A stretch of 64,000 nucleotides of DNA from Corallincola platygyrae (GCF_039544265.1 NZ_BAABLI010000012.1:124001-188000), one strand, 5' to 3'; numbered from the stretch's first letter, positions 1 through 8,507 are shown. The notes: generated by a model from the sequence alone, not told the origin. Made by a program: numbers and translations.

Positions 1-188
1 CGAACACGTGCGCCTTTAAGATCAACAATGGTCATGTGAGAAACATCGAACATACCGGCGTCTTGGCGAACGGCGTGGTGCTCTTCGATTTGTGAACCGT
101 AGTTGATTGGCATCTCCCAGCCATAAAAATCAACCATCTTTGCGTTGGATGCTAAGTGCTTATCAAACAATACAGTTTTTTGCGGCAT
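1..188 (-). CDS. gcvT: Aminomethyltransferase (glycine cleavage T protein), N-terminal part
   Basis: The visible 62 codons match the start of GcvT, the tetrahydrofolate-dependent T protein of the glycine cleavage system. The motifs FYGWEMPINY and the stretch ending in GMFDVSHM are the usual first conserved blocks of the family. The ATG at 186-188 is preceded on the minus strand by GGAGAC about 8 nt upstream. The gene runs off the left edge. It lies downstream of ygfB-pepP-ubiH-ubiI, as in E. coli, but a PagL-like gene sits between ubiI and gcvT here. A TATAAT box about 36 nt upstream suggests its own promoter and a short leader. Confidence 0.95.
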   Translation of the reverse strand, partial: MPQKTVLFDKHLASNAKMVDFYGWEMPINYGSQIEEHHAVRQDAGMFDVSHMTIVDLKGARV

Positions 189-224
189 TGAGATGTCTCC
201 GGCCGGGGGATGAGATGGGGGCGG

Positions 225-230
225 ATTATA
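225..230 (-). promoter_or_regulatory. Probable -10 box of gcvT
   Basis: A perfect TATAAT reads on the minus strand 36 nt upstream of the gcvT ATG. A weak -35 (TTTCTC) lies 17 nt upstream of it. Transcription starting about 7 nt downstream would leave a leader of roughly 30 nt, too short for a glycine riboswitch. Confidence 0.5.
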
Positions 231-361
231 CCCGCCAGATTACGCCTGAGAAATACCTAATAGAGCAGAGATTGCTTTGACCTGTATCAAAACTGTAAAG
301 CGGCGGCGACAGGCTCACCATTTTGGGGCTCTAAAAATTTGAAGTGACATTTTGGGGCCCC

Positions 362-377
362 AGCCTGAGCTCAGGCT
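362..377. other. Perfect 16-bp palindrome downstream of the pagL-like gene
   Basis: AGCCTGAGCTCAGGCT is a perfect palindrome between the stop of the PagL-like gene (394) and the gcvT promoter. Next to it are two direct copies of CATTTTGGGGC (about 318 and 350). It may act as a weak terminator for the PagL-like gene, but no T-run follows on the minus strand. Confidence 0.35.
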
Positions 378-393
378 TGGTCTAACACTCGCT

Positions 394-939
394 CTAAAAC
401 CGATATGAAACGTCTATGGAAAGCACATCAATACCGGGATTGTACTTATTGGTATCTGCGTTAGAGGTGTGCTGGAAGGTTAATCCCAGATGCCAGTTTC
501 TATGGGCTTCAAATACGACACCGAGGTGAGACGTAAAATGTAGTTCACCACCAGCATCAAAATGGGGGGCTTCGGGTGAATCCAGGTACGTAGGTGCAAT
601 ACCAAACTGCAGATGAAGAGGGAAATCGTCCTTGAACCAGCGGAAGTTGGGACCTATGGCCACATGCCACATATCGTGACCGTTGATCTCGTAAATACCG
701 CCCATGGACATAATTTCTGTATTGAAGTGCCAGCCGCTATCCCAGGACCAGTTCCAGGGCGTGGAGAGGTTGGCATACACCGCCATCAACTCTTCTTCGT
801 GGCTATTACTGTAGTCGGAGATACCGTATCGGGCACCGAGGCCGAGCAGGTCGAAGGTGGTTTCGTCCTCAGCGTAGGCTGAAGGCACCAGTACTGCAGC
901 AGATAAACAAGCAACCAAACACCCTGACGCTCGCAGCAT
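394..939 (-). CDS. pagL: PagL-type lipid A 3-O-deacylase (outer membrane)
   Basis: A 181-aa protein with a signal peptide (cleavage near AYA-ED, residues 21-24) and a terminal aromatic residue (SYRF) typical of outer-membrane beta barrels. The C-terminal block HTSNADTNKYNPG matches the acyloxyacyl hydrolase (PagL) signature, with His157 and Ser159 spaced as the catalytic pair of the P. aeruginosa enzyme. The third triad member, 14 residues after His, is Glu in that enzyme but Asp171 here. The known activity removes the 3-position acyl chain of lipid A. The ATG follows AGGGAGATATAGGC. The gene lies between ubiI and gcvT, where many relatives have none, so it looks like a local addition. Family membership is clear; activity is inferred. 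Confidence 0.8.
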   Translation of the reverse strand: MLRASGCLVACLSAAVLVPSAYAEDETTFDLLGLGARYGISDYSNSHEEELMAVYANLSTPWNWSWDSGWHFNTEIMSMGGIYEINGHDMWHVAIGPNFRWFKDDFPLHLQFGIAPTYLDSPEAPHFDAGGELHFTSHLGVVFEAHRNWHLGLTFQHTSNADTNKYNPGIDVLSIDVSYRF

Positions 940-1023
940 GCCTATATCTCCCTATAACTTATTGATACGCTTGATTAACTAAAGCACACCTATGAGATAT
1001 AGAAAAATATTAAATGCTATTTA

Positions 1024-2226
1024 TTAGGGGCTGGGCACACCTTCAATGGCGAGCTTCGCTAATTGCTGTTTGAGCGGTGTTAACTCATCGGCCACGCGCA
1101 TACCGACACCACGCAATAGTTTCAGCGGTGGGATGTCGTTGCTGAACAGGCGTTTGATCCCTTCCATTGCAGCGATCATGGCAACGGTTTCGGCCTTGCG
1201 TTCACGTTCGTAGGCGCGCAGGTTCTGTCGCAAGCCGATATCTTTATTGCCATCCGCCAACGCCAGCAGGTGTTTTGCCAGTGCTTTGGCGTCCTGAAAG
1301 CCGAGGTTAACGCCCTGCCCTGCCAGCGGATGAATAGTATGGGCAGCGTCCCCCATCAGAACCACACGATCGCAGCTCCAATTGCGGGCATAACGCATGG
1401 TCAGCGGTATCACGGCTCGTTCGCCCTGTAGCTCACAAAGCCCCAGCTTCATATCAAAAGCAGTGGCCAGCTGTTTATTAAACTCGGCTTCAGATGCCTG
1501 GCCATGCTGTTTGGCTAACTCTGGCGGCAGTGACCAGACAATGGAGCAGAGGTTATCTTCCGGCAGTGGCAAAAAAGCCAGCGGGCCATCAGGTGTGAAG
1601 ATCTGATAAGCGGTGTGGCTGTGTGGCAGATCGGTTTTGATTGTGGCGACCAGTGCGTGGTGGTCATAATCCCAGAATGTCAGCGGCAGGCGGGCCTGCT
1701 GACGCAGCCAGGAGTGGGCACCGTCGCCCGCCACCATCAGTGGTGCTGAAACAGGTTCATCGTCATCCAACAGCAGCCAGGCTTCTCGCTCACTGAGGCG
1801 CAGCTTTTTCGGCGCTACGCCGTATAGCAGATCGACATTGGCGGCTTGTTTCACCGCTTGATACAGGCCAGCACAGATATGACTGTTTTCGACAATATGG
1901 CCCAGGTGACTCATGGCTAATTCATCAGCCGCAAAGCCGATACGGGCAAAACTGTCTTTTTCCCACACGCTCATCTGCTGGTAAGGGCTCAATCGTGCCG
2001 GTGCAATATGCTGCCAGGCACCGATGTCACGCAAAAACTGTTCGCTGTTATGGTTTAGTGCGCTGACACGATTGGTATAGCTACTTTGATCGTTATCTGA
2101 AGCTTGGCCGACCGGCGGTTGGCCTTTATCTATCACAGCCACCCGCAGTGGGGTATCAGCCAATGCGGCGGCCAGACTCAGGCCGACCATACCACCACCC
2201 ACAACGATCAGATCGTAACTACTCAT
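1024..2226 (-). CDS. ubiI: FAD-dependent 2-octaprenylphenol hydroxylase (UbiI/VisC)
   Basis: A 400-aa flavoprotein monooxygenase of the UbiH/UbiF/UbiI/COQ6 family. The dinucleotide-binding motif VVGGGMVGLSLA is at residues 8-19, and the second FAD motif GDAAHTIHPLAGQGVNLGF is in the C-terminal third. GDAAH, rather than GNAAH, and the gene position right after ubiH point to UbiI (VisC), which performs the C5 hydroxylation of the quinone ring on the inner face of the membrane. Its ATG overlaps the ubiH stop (ATGA, 2223-2226), so the pair is translationally coupled. Confidence 0.93.
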   Translation of the reverse strand: MSSYDLIVVGGGMVGLSLAAALADTPLRVAVIDKGQPPVGQASDNDQSSYTNRVSALNHNSEQFLRDIGAWQHIAPARLSPYQQMSVWEKDSFARIGFAADELAMSHLGHIVENSHICAGLYQAVKQAANVDLLYGVAPKKLRLSEREAWLLLDDDEPVSAPLMVAGDGAHSWLRQQARLPLTFWDYDHHALVATIKTDLPHSHTAYQIFTPDGPLAFLPLPEDNLCSIVWSLPPELAKQHGQASEAEFNKQLATAFDMKLGLCELQGERAVIPLTMRYARNWSCDRVVLMGDAAHTIHPLAGQGVNLGFQDAKALAKHLLALADGNKDIGLRQNLRAYERERKAETVAMIAAMEGIKRLFSNDIPPLKLLRGVGMRVADELTPLKQQLAKLAIEGVPSP

Positions 2227-3458
2227 AATGTGTTTCCAGAAAGAGGTTCAACACGGCCAAGGCCCATGCCCAGCTGTGTCAGAGGTGCCTGCAATGATGG
2301 CAGCCATTGCAGCGCCGCCAGTCCGGTGCTTCGCAGCAGCGCCATGGATCGGGCATTATTGGAGAACAAACGGCACAGGCCATCTGTGAAATTCACCACC
2401 TGATTGATATCTGCCTCTCGGCCATCGCGGTAATGTTTTAACACGCCATGCAGGCCGATATCAGTTTGTTCGCGCCAGCTGTCAGCAACCACCCTGACCA
2501 GGGTTTGAATATCGCGCATTGCCAGATTAAAACCCTGTCCTGCGATGGGGTGCAGCGCATGGGCAGCATTGCCCAAAACAACCGCGCGATGATGAATAAG
2601 CTGTTCACTCTGCATCAATTGCAGTGGATACACGTCTCGCACACCGGCTTTTTTCAATCGACCTAAACGATAACCTGCCACCGGCTGCAAGGCTTTGATA
2701 AAGGCTTGGTCATCTAATTCGGCGATCTGTTTGGCCTGCTCATGGCCCAGGCACCACACCAATGAAGTGCGACCGCCGGACATAGGCAGCAAGGCCATGG
2801 GGCCTGTGTCGGTAAAACGTTCGTATGCCCAGCCATTGTGTGGCTGTTCAAACTCCAGATTGGCAATCACTGCGCTTTGTTCATAGGCACTGCGTCGCAC
2901 GCCGATACCCAATAACTCGCGGGTATGGGAGCGACCACCATCTGCTACCACCAGCAATTTGGCGGTTAGCTGCTTGCCGTTGTCCAGCTGCAACTGAACC
3001 TGATCCTGCTGTTGCTTGAGTTCAGAGACTTTGGCGGGTGCGAACAGGTCGACTTGGGATTGTTGCTGCAAACGCTGAGTGACCACTGCACCAACACTGC
3101 TGACTTCCAGCACATGGCCAAAGCTAGGCTGGCCTTGGCTAGAAGAGCTTTGCTCGGATGCATGAAGGTTGGTCACGCCAAAGTGGCCGCGATCAGACAC
3201 CTGGATATGTTGGATAGGCGCGGCATCGGCTGCCAATGCGCCCCAAAGAGACCATGCCTTGAGCTGTTCAATGGTATTGGCTGATAGCGCAAGTGCGCGA
3301 TTATCAAACGAGGGGTGGTTGTCGCTTTCAGGGGCGGCACCATCAATCAATGCCAAGCGAATTTGTGGGCATTCGTCGAGTAAACCCAATGCCAATGTGG
3401 CGCCGGCCATGCCGGCACCAACAATGATCAAGTCATACTGAGACGCTGCATCACTCAT
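2223..3458 (-). CDS. ubiH: 2-octaprenyl-6-methoxyphenol hydroxylase (UbiH)
   Basis: A 411-aa FAD monooxygenase paralogous to its downstream neighbour. It has the N-terminal motif IVGAGMAGATLALG and the C-terminal motif GNAAHALHPIAGQGFNLAM, the GNAA variant being typical of UbiH. It hydroxylates the ubiquinone precursor ring at C1. It starts inside the pepP stop (TGATG at 3458) and ends overlapping the ubiI start, so pepP-ubiH-ubiI reads as one operon in the same order as E. coli. Confidence 0.94.
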   Translation of the reverse strand: MSDAASQYDLIIVGAGMAGATLALGLLDECPQIRLALIDGAAPESDNHPSFDNRALALSANTIEQLKAWSLWGALAADAAPIQHIQVSDRGHFGVTNLHASEQSSSSQGQPSFGHVLEVSSVGAVVTQRLQQQSQVDLFAPAKVSELKQQQDQVQLQLDNGKQLTAKLLVVADGGRSHTRELLGIGVRRSAYEQSAVIANLEFEQPHNGWAYERFTDTGPMALLPMSGGRTSLVWCLGHEQAKQIAELDDQAFIKALQPVAGYRLGRLKKAGVRDVYPLQLMQSEQLIHHRAVVLGNAAHALHPIAGQGFNLAMRDIQTLVRVVADSWREQTDIGLHGVLKHYRDGREADINQVVNFTDGLCRLFSNNARSMALLRSTGLAALQWLPSLQAPLTQLGMGLGRVEPLSGNTL

Positions 3459-4834
3459 CAGGCAGTAACCGCTTCCCCGGCCATCATCTGCTCAACCTGA
3501 TCCAACTCTTTCACAGCGCTGGCGGTGAGGTTGTCGTGACCGGATTTAGTCACCAGCAGGTTATCTTCAATACGAATGCCTGTGCCACGCCACTGCGCGT
3601 CGACTTCGGCATCGAGAGCGATGTACAGACCCGGTTCGATGGTCAGCACCATACCCGGTTCAAAAGGACGCTCGGTATCGTCCACTTTGTATTCGCCAAC
3701 ATCGTGTACATCCAGGCCAAGCCAATGGCCAATGCCATGCATGTAATACGCGGCGTAGGCTTTCTCTTTGATCAGGGTTTCCAGCTCACCTTCGAGAATG
3801 CCCAGCTTTATCAGACCGGCCGTGAGTACTTCAATCGCTTTGTCACCCACCTGCTTGATGGTGTTGCCGGGCGTGACCAAGGCCATCGCGGCTTTTTGTG
3901 CATCCAGTACCAACTGGTAAAGCTTACGTTGCGGTTCGCTGAACTTACCTGACACCGGGAAGGTACGGGTGATATCGGCGGCATAACCCTGCAGCTCACA
4001 GCCGGCATCGATCAGTACCAGGTCGCCATCTTTGAGGCCATCGGCGTTTTCGGTGTAATGGAGAATACAGGCGTTGTCGCCACTACCAACAATGGTGCCG
4101 TAAGCAGGCGAGCGAGCGCTGCGCATGGCAAACTCGTGGTGAATTTCCGCTTCCAGCTGATATTCGGTCGCACCGTCTTTTGCGAACCTCATAGCGCGGT
4201 GGTGGGCATCGGCAGAGATAACACCCGCTTCACGCATCACGGCTATTTCCGCTTCTGATTTAATCAGGCGCATCTCGTGCAAAATCGTGCGTGCGTCGAA
4301 GATCTCTTTTGGTGCTTTCCAGCCTTTCTTCGGGCCGCTGCGCAGTAAGCTCAGGGTGGCCAGGATCTGTTGGTCAAACTCCGGATAAATACCCTGAATA
4401 AAGTAAACGCGCTGTTTGCCATCCAGGGCTTTGCGAAGCTGTTCACTGGCATCTGCAATATCAAACGCTTCATCAACCTTCAGCGCTTCGACTGCCGCTT
4501 CTGGTCCCAGTCGACGCCCTTGCCAGATCTCCGCCAGCTTGTCTTTATTACGGCACAGCAGCTTGGTTTCGTTACTCTCGCCTTTGCTCTGGCCTTTGTT
4601 CTGGCCTTTGCTGAGGATCAGTAAGGCATCTGGTTCAGCAAACCCGGTCAGGTAGAAGAAGTCGCTGTCCTGACGGAACAGGAATTCGGTATCACGACTG
4701 CGGGTTAGCTCTTGGGCTGCCGCAAACACGGCCACGCTGTTGTCAGCCATCTGGTCAAAGAAACGCTGACGGCGGGCGATAAATTCAGACTGGGGGATGC
4801 TAGGTACTTGGCTCACTACGACGCTCTCATGCAC
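3458..4834 (-). CDS. pepP: Xaa-Pro aminopeptidase P
   Basis: A 458-aa dimanganese M24B peptidase that releases N-terminal residues before proline. The creatinase-like N-domain is followed by the pita-bread catalytic domain. Visible metal-ligand blocks are LIDAGCELQGYAADITRTFP (two Asp), HGIGHWLGLDVHD (His), EPGLY (Glu) and GTGIRIED (Glu). Around residues 75-86 a short low-complexity insert (KGQNKGQSKGES) replaces a loop in the N-domain and comes from a small tandem duplication in the DNA. First gene pair of the ygfB-pepP-ubiH-ubiI set; the stop overlaps the ubiH start. Confidence 0.95.
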   Translation of the reverse strand: MHESVVVSQVPSIPQSEFIARRQRFFDQMADNSVAVFAAAQELTRSRDTEFLFRQDSDFFYLTGFAEPDALLILSKGQNKGQSKGESNETKLLCRNKDKLAEIWQGRRLGPEAAVEALKVDEAFDIADASEQLRKALDGKQRVYFIQGIYPEFDQQILATLSLLRSGPKKGWKAPKEIFDARTILHEMRLIKSEAEIAVMREAGVISADAHHRAMRFAKDGATEYQLEAEIHHEFAMRSARSPAYGTIVGSGDNACILHYTENADGLKDGDLVLIDAGCELQGYAADITRTFPVSGKFSEPQRKLYQLVLDAQKAAMALVTPGNTIKQVGDKAIEVLTAGLIKLGILEGELETLIKEKAYAAYYMHGIGHWLGLDVHDVGEYKVDDTERPFEPGMVLTIEPGLYIALDAEVDAQWRGTGIRIEDNLLVTKSGHDNLTASAVKELDQVEQMMAGEAVTA

Positions 4835-4854
4835 TTAACTAAAAACAAACGCAA

Positions 4855-5433
4855 TTAATGCAAACGGGGTTTTGATTCTGCCGCGGATGTTTCGCGATAA
4901 CCCAGTTCATTGAAACAGAAGATGGCAGATACGCGCAGATACTCGACTACCTCAATAAATGCCGCTTCCATTTCATCGGGATCTTCATCCTCATCACCCA
5001 GAGATACGCGGGACAGTTCAGCCAGATCAGCGATAATCTCTTTGAGCTCGTCAGATGCGCTTTCCAATCCACCACAGGCAACGGCAAAACCCGCCAGGAA
5101 CCCTTCAACCCAATCAGCCATGGCGTCAACACGTTGGGCCAGGTCAACTTCATCTTCGGGCAGCAACGGGGCAAACGTCAGACTCTCATCTACCAGCACC
5201 TGGCAGACATGTTGATAAACACGATCGGTGGCATCCGCAAGATCGGACGGCAACGCAAACCCTTCGTTTACCAGATCTGCCAGTGGTGCGCGCCAGCTGC
5301 GACCGTCGAGTGGAATGCCGCCGCAAACCAGGCCCGAAATAACACCGTGCACTTCTGCGGCCGATGCCAACAACTTGAATTTGTCCAACAGCTCGTTGAA
5401 CTCTTCGAATTCGTAAATTGCGCTTGCGCTCAT
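4855..5433 (-). CDS. ygfB: YgfB/YecA family protein (UPF0149)
   Basis: A 192-aa acidic helical protein matching the UPF0149 family over its whole length (NELLDKFKLLASAAEVHGVISGLVCGG near the start, DWVEGFLAGFAVACGG mid-protein). In Pseudomonas, YgfB has been linked to regulation of alpA and ampDh3; the role here is unknown. It lies 20 nt upstream of pepP on the same strand and is the first gene of that operon. The region upstream holds 6S RNA on the other strand; the zapA gene that usually sits there is absent. Confidence 0.9.
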   Translation of the reverse strand: MSASAIYEFEEFNELLDKFKLLASAAEVHGVISGLVCGGIPLDGRSWRAPLADLVNEGFALPSDLADATDRVYQHVCQVLVDESLTFAPLLPEDEVDLAQRVDAMADWVEGFLAGFAVACGGLESASDELKEIIADLAELSRVSLGDEDEDPDEMEAAFIEVVEYLRVSAIFCFNELGYRETSAAESKPRLH

Positions 5434-5604
5434 GGGGTAACCGTTAATATTAGCTCTTTGGGGGCTAGCTTAGCATTGACCTGGATACAGACCAACGCTG
5501 GCTGCTTTAATCCTGAGCAAACAGACCACAGAAGTGGCAAATTAGGTTGACTTGCACTCTGCCACGAGGAAAATGGATCCCACAGCGCATGCTAAGCTTT
5601 TAGC

Positions 5605-5784
5605 TTTCCTGGTGTGTTTGCCAGTGGGTTACGTCCCTGAGCCGATATCCACATTTTAAGGGTTGTTTAGTCATTGCTATTGAGCATGCTCAGCTCGACT
5701 GAGACGCCTACGGTAGTGCTAGATTTCCCGCCTTGAACCGGAGGGTTCAAGGGCTGACACCCGCAGCGGCACACTGGGAAACTT
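5605..5784 (+). ncRNA. ssrS: 6S RNA
   Basis: The sequence carries the conserved 6S landmarks in order: GTCCCTGAGCCGATAT, GAGCATGCTC, and CCTTGAACCGGAGGGTTCAA followed by GCAGCGGCA, as in E. coli ssrS. The ends pair: TTTCCTGGTGTG at 5605 with CACACTGGGAAA near 5770-5781. It folds into the long interrupted hairpin that mimics an open promoter and sequesters sigma-70 RNA polymerase in stationary phase. A -10-like TAAGCT lies 7 nt before the 5' end. fau follows 22 nt downstream, preserving the E. coli ssrS-ygfA co-transcript. Ends are estimated to within a few bases. Confidence 0.93.
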
Positions 5785-5806
5785 CTCATAATAAGGCCCG
5801 AATGCC

Positions 5807-6394
5807 TTGAACCTCAGCCGCCAACAGATCCGCCAACACGTTCGAGAACGACGTCAGCAACTCTCTGATGCTGACCAGCGGCTGGCGGCTGAATCGTTAC
5901 TATGCCAATTACAGTCGCTTCCCCAGTTTCAAAACGCCAATCGCGTTGGGCTTTATCTGGCCAACGATGGCGAAATCGATCCTGAACCGGTAATTCAACA
6001 CCTGTGGCACAAAGGCTGTGACGTCTATCTGCCGGTGCTTCACCCTTTCAGCAAGGGCCACCTGCTGTTCCTGCACTACGACAGAAATACCCTGCTGATC
6101 CGCAATCAATACGGTATTCCCGAGCCACGGCTGGATGCCACCGCCATTGCTCCCCTGACCTCACTGGACCTATTGCTGTGCCCATTGGTGGCATTCGACG
6201 CAGAGGGCAACCGTTTGGGTATGGGTGGCGGCTTTTACGATCGGACCCTCAGCCGCTGGCATCCTGAGGCAAATCCGGCTCCCTACCCCGTGGGACTGGC
6301 CCATAATTGTCAGCAAGTTGAGGCGTTACCGGCGCAAGAGTGGGATGTGCCACTGCCGATGATCGCCACACCAGACAAGGTTTGGCAGTGGTAG
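5807..6394 (+). CDS. fau: 5-formyltetrahydrofolate cyclo-ligase
   Basis: A 195-aa protein of the MTHFS family (E. coli YgfA), which converts 5-formyl-THF to 5,10-methenyl-THF using ATP. The late motif GMGGGFYDRTL is the ATP/substrate loop of the family, and RERRQQLS near the N-terminus is also typical. The start is a TTG at 5807; the only nearby ATG (5801) is followed at once by a stop, and the TTG start gives the expected family N-terminus. It lies directly behind 6S RNA and is probably processed from the same transcript. Confidence 0.9.
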   Translation: MNLSRQQIRQHVRERRQQLSDADQRLAAESLLCQLQSLPQFQNANRVGLYLANDGEIDPEPVIQHLWHKGCDVYLPVLHPFSKGHLLFLHYDRNTLLIRNQYGIPEPRLDATAIAPLTSLDLLLCPLVAFDAEGNRLGMGGGFYDRTLSRWHPEANPAPYPVGLAHNCQQVEALPAQEWDVPLPMIATPDKVWQW

Positions 6395-6427
6395 CCGACC
6401 TGTTTCAGACAAGGCTGAAGTTATTTT

Positions 6428-6451
6428 AGACGTCTAGACTTCTACTAGACG
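6428..6451 (+). promoter_or_regulatory. Tandem met boxes upstream of rpiA (putative MetJ operator)
   Basis: Two contiguous 8-mers, AGACGTCT (exact met-box consensus) and AGACTTCT (7 of 8), are followed by a weaker ACTAGACG. The array ends 12 nt before TATAAT (6463-6468), so a bound repressor would cover the -35 region. CGTCTAG and CTAGACG also form a 7-bp dyad across it. The same two-box layout occurs before metK. MetJ control of rpiA is not known to me. Confidence 0.55.
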
Positions 6452-6462
6452 AAATACTCGGC

Positions 6463-6468
6463 TATAAT
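6463..6468 (+). promoter_or_regulatory. -10 box of rpiA
   Basis: Perfect TATAAT 40 nt upstream of the rpiA ATG, immediately downstream of the met-box array. Confidence 0.6.
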
Positions 6469-6507
6469 TCCGCCTCCTTCAACCTGTACTCAGACACAGG
6501 GACTGAC

Positions 6508-7170
6508 ATGACGCAAGACGAACTGAAAAAAGCGGTCGGCTGGGCCGCATTAGAATATGTCCAACCTGGCACCATTGTTGGTGTAGGCACGGGCTCCACG
6601 GTTAACCACTTCATTGATGCGCTGGCAACAATGAAAGATGACATCGAGGGAGCCGTTTCCAGCTCGGAAGCGTCAACAGAGAAGATGAAGTCCCTGGGTA
6701 TCGAAGTATTCGATCTGAACAGTGCTGGCCCGCTGGATCTATATGTAGATGGTGCCGATGAGATCACCAAACACCTGCATATGATTAAAGGTGGTGGTGC
6801 CGCACTGACTCGCGAAAAGATTGTCGCGGCAGTGGCGAAGAAGTTTGTCTGTATCGTTGACCAAAGCAAACAGGTTGGTCGCCTCGGCAAGTTCCCTCTG
6901 CCCGTTGAAGTGATCCCCATGGCTCGCAGCTATGTGGCGCGTGAGCTGGTTAAACTGGGTGGTGACCCGGTTTGGCGCGATGGCGTTATCACGGATAACG
7001 GCAACGTCATTCTGGATGTTCATAATCTGGATATCCTGGATCCAGTGGCACTGGAAACAGAGATCAATCACATCACGGGTGTGGTTACTAATGGCATTTT
7101 TGCTCGCCGCGCGGCAGATGTTGCGCTGGTTGGTAGCGAACAGGGTGTAGCTAAGGTCACTCTGGATTAA
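6508..7170 (+). CDS. rpiA: Ribose-5-phosphate isomerase A
   Basis: A 220-aa enzyme interconverting ribose 5-phosphate and ribulose 5-phosphate in the non-oxidative pentose-phosphate pathway. Family motifs are GVGTGSTVNHFID (phosphate loop), SSEAST, the catalytic DGADEI block and KGGGAALTREKIV. Length matches the E. coli enzyme (219 aa). It sits between fau and serA as in E. coli relatives. The promoter has TATAAT with tandem met boxes upstream, so expression may respond to S-adenosylmethionine if MetJ is present in the genome. Confidence 0.97.
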   Translation: MTQDELKKAVGWAALEYVQPGTIVGVGTGSTVNHFIDALATMKDDIEGAVSSSEASTEKMKSLGIEVFDLNSAGPLDLYVDGADEITKHLHMIKGGGAALTREKIVAAVAKKFVCIVDQSKQVGRLGKFPLPVEVIPMARSYVARELVKLGGDPVWRDGVITDNGNVILDVHNLDILDPVALETEINHITGVVTNGIFARRAADVALVGSEQGVAKVTLD

Positions 7171-7178
7171 TCATGATG

Positions 7179-7194
7179 GCCCGCAAGGGCTTTT
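7179..7194 (+). terminator. Weak terminator-like hairpin after rpiA
   Basis: GCCC-GCAA-GGGC followed by TTTT, 8 nt after the rpiA stop. The stem is only 4 bp, so read-through into serA is likely. Confidence 0.35.
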
Positions 7195-7227
7195 AGCAGT
7201 TTTCAAAGTAAAGAGTTGGATGTCGTT

Positions 7228-8457
7228 ATGCGCAAAATTTCGCTAGACAAGCACAAGATTAAAATCCTTCTTCTTGAAGGATTACACCAGAGCTCAGTAG
7301 AAGTTCTGAAAGCGGCCGGTTACGAAAACATTGAATACCACAAAGGCTCGCTGTCCGAAGATGCGCTGAAAGAAGCGATCAAAGATGTTCACTTTATCGG
7401 TATCCGCAGCCGTACCCAGCTGACCGAAGAGGTGCTGGCATGCGCTGACAAGCTGGTTGCTATCGGCTGCTTCTGCATCGGCACCAACCAGGTCAACCTG
7501 GCTGCCGCCGAGAAGCGTGGTATCCCGGTATTTAACGCACCGTTCTCCAACACCCGTAGTGTTGCCGAATTAGTTCTGGGCGAAATCCTGCTGTTGTTCC
7601 GTGGCGTACCAGAGCGTAACGCCAAAGCGCACCGTGGTGAGTGGGATAAGAGCGCTATCGGCAGCTACGAAGCGCGTGGCAAAAACCTGGGCATCATAGG
7701 TTACGGCCACATTGGTACCCAGCTGGGTATTCTGGCTGAAACTATCGGCATGAAGGTGTACTTCTACGATATCGAAACCAAACTGCCATTGGGTAACGCC
7801 AATCAGGTGGCCAGCATGGAAGAGCTGCTGGGCCTTGCAGATGTTGTTTCTCTGCACGTACCAGAAACGCCGCAAACCAAATATATGTTTGGTGCTGAGC
7901 AACTGTCTCAGATGAAAGACGGCGCCATCCTGATCAACGCCGCACGCGGCACTGTCGTTGAGATTGATGACCTGTGTGCAGCACTGCGTGAGAAGAAAAT
8001 CTCAGGTGCAGCCATCGACGTATTCCCGGTTGAACCGAAAGCCAACGGCGAAGAGTTTGAATCACCGCTGCGCGAGTTCGACAACGTGATCCTGACACCA
8101 CACGTAGGTGGTAGCACCCAGGAAGCACAGGAAAACATCGGCATCGAGGTAGCAGGTAAACTGGCCAAGTACAGTGACAACGGCTCTACCCTGTCTGCAG
8201 TTAACTTCCCAGAAGTATCACTGCCAGAGCACGAAGGCTGCAGCCGTCTGCTTCACATCCACCACAACCAGCCTGGCGTGATCAACCAAATCAACCAAGC
8301 GTTTGCAGCGAAAGGCATCAACGTTGCCGCACAGTACCTGCAAACAACCGCTGATATCGGTTATGTGGTTATCGAAATCGACACCGAGCAGGCTGATGTA
8401 GCACTGGCGGAACTGAAAGCGATTGATGGCACCATCCGCTGCCGTATCCTGCACTAG
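7228..8457 (+). CDS. serA: D-3-phosphoglycerate dehydrogenase
   Basis: A 409-aa enzyme that catalyses the first step of serine synthesis from 3-phosphoglycerate. The substrate and nucleotide-binding domains carry GCFCIGTNQV, FSNTRSVAELV and GIIGYGHIGTQLG; the catalytic region has INAARGTVV and LTPHVGGST with the active-site His. A C-terminal ACT domain (from about residue 335) gives serine feedback control, as in E. coli SerA. ATG 7228 gives MRKISLDKHKI, which aligns with the E. coli start; an in-frame TTG at 7216 is less likely. The serine pathway connects to gcvT and fau through one-carbon units. Confidence 0.97.
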   Translation: MRKISLDKHKIKILLLEGLHQSSVEVLKAAGYENIEYHKGSLSEDALKEAIKDVHFIGIRSRTQLTEEVLACADKLVAIGCFCIGTNQVNLAAAEKRGIPVFNAPFSNTRSVAELVLGEILLLFRGVPERNAKAHRGEWDKSAIGSYEARGKNLGIIGYGHIGTQLGILAETIGMKVYFYDIETKLPLGNANQVASMEELLGLADVVSLHVPETPQTKYMFGAEQLSQMKDGAILINAARGTVVEIDDLCAALREKKISGAAIDVFPVEPKANGEEFESPLREFDNVILTPHVGGSTQEAQENIGIEVAGKLAKYSDNGSTLSAVNFPEVSLPEHEGCSRLLHIHHNQPGVINQINQAFAAKGINVAAQYLQTTADIGYVVIEIDTEQADVALAELKAIDGTIRCRILH

Positions 8458-8481
8458 GATTTAGCTTTTGCTGGATTAAGA

Positions 8482-8507
8482 AAAGCCCTGCGATGCAGGG
8501 CTTTTTT
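8482..8507 (+). terminator. Rho-independent terminator of serA
   Basis: AAAGCCCTG-CGAT-GCAGGGCTT followed by a run of T, 25 nt after the serA stop. Confidence 0.9.

Noticed and set aside
189..393. Glycine riboswitch upstream of gcvT
   Set aside because: The predicted leader after TATAAT is only about 30 nt, and no glycine aptamer motifs are visible.
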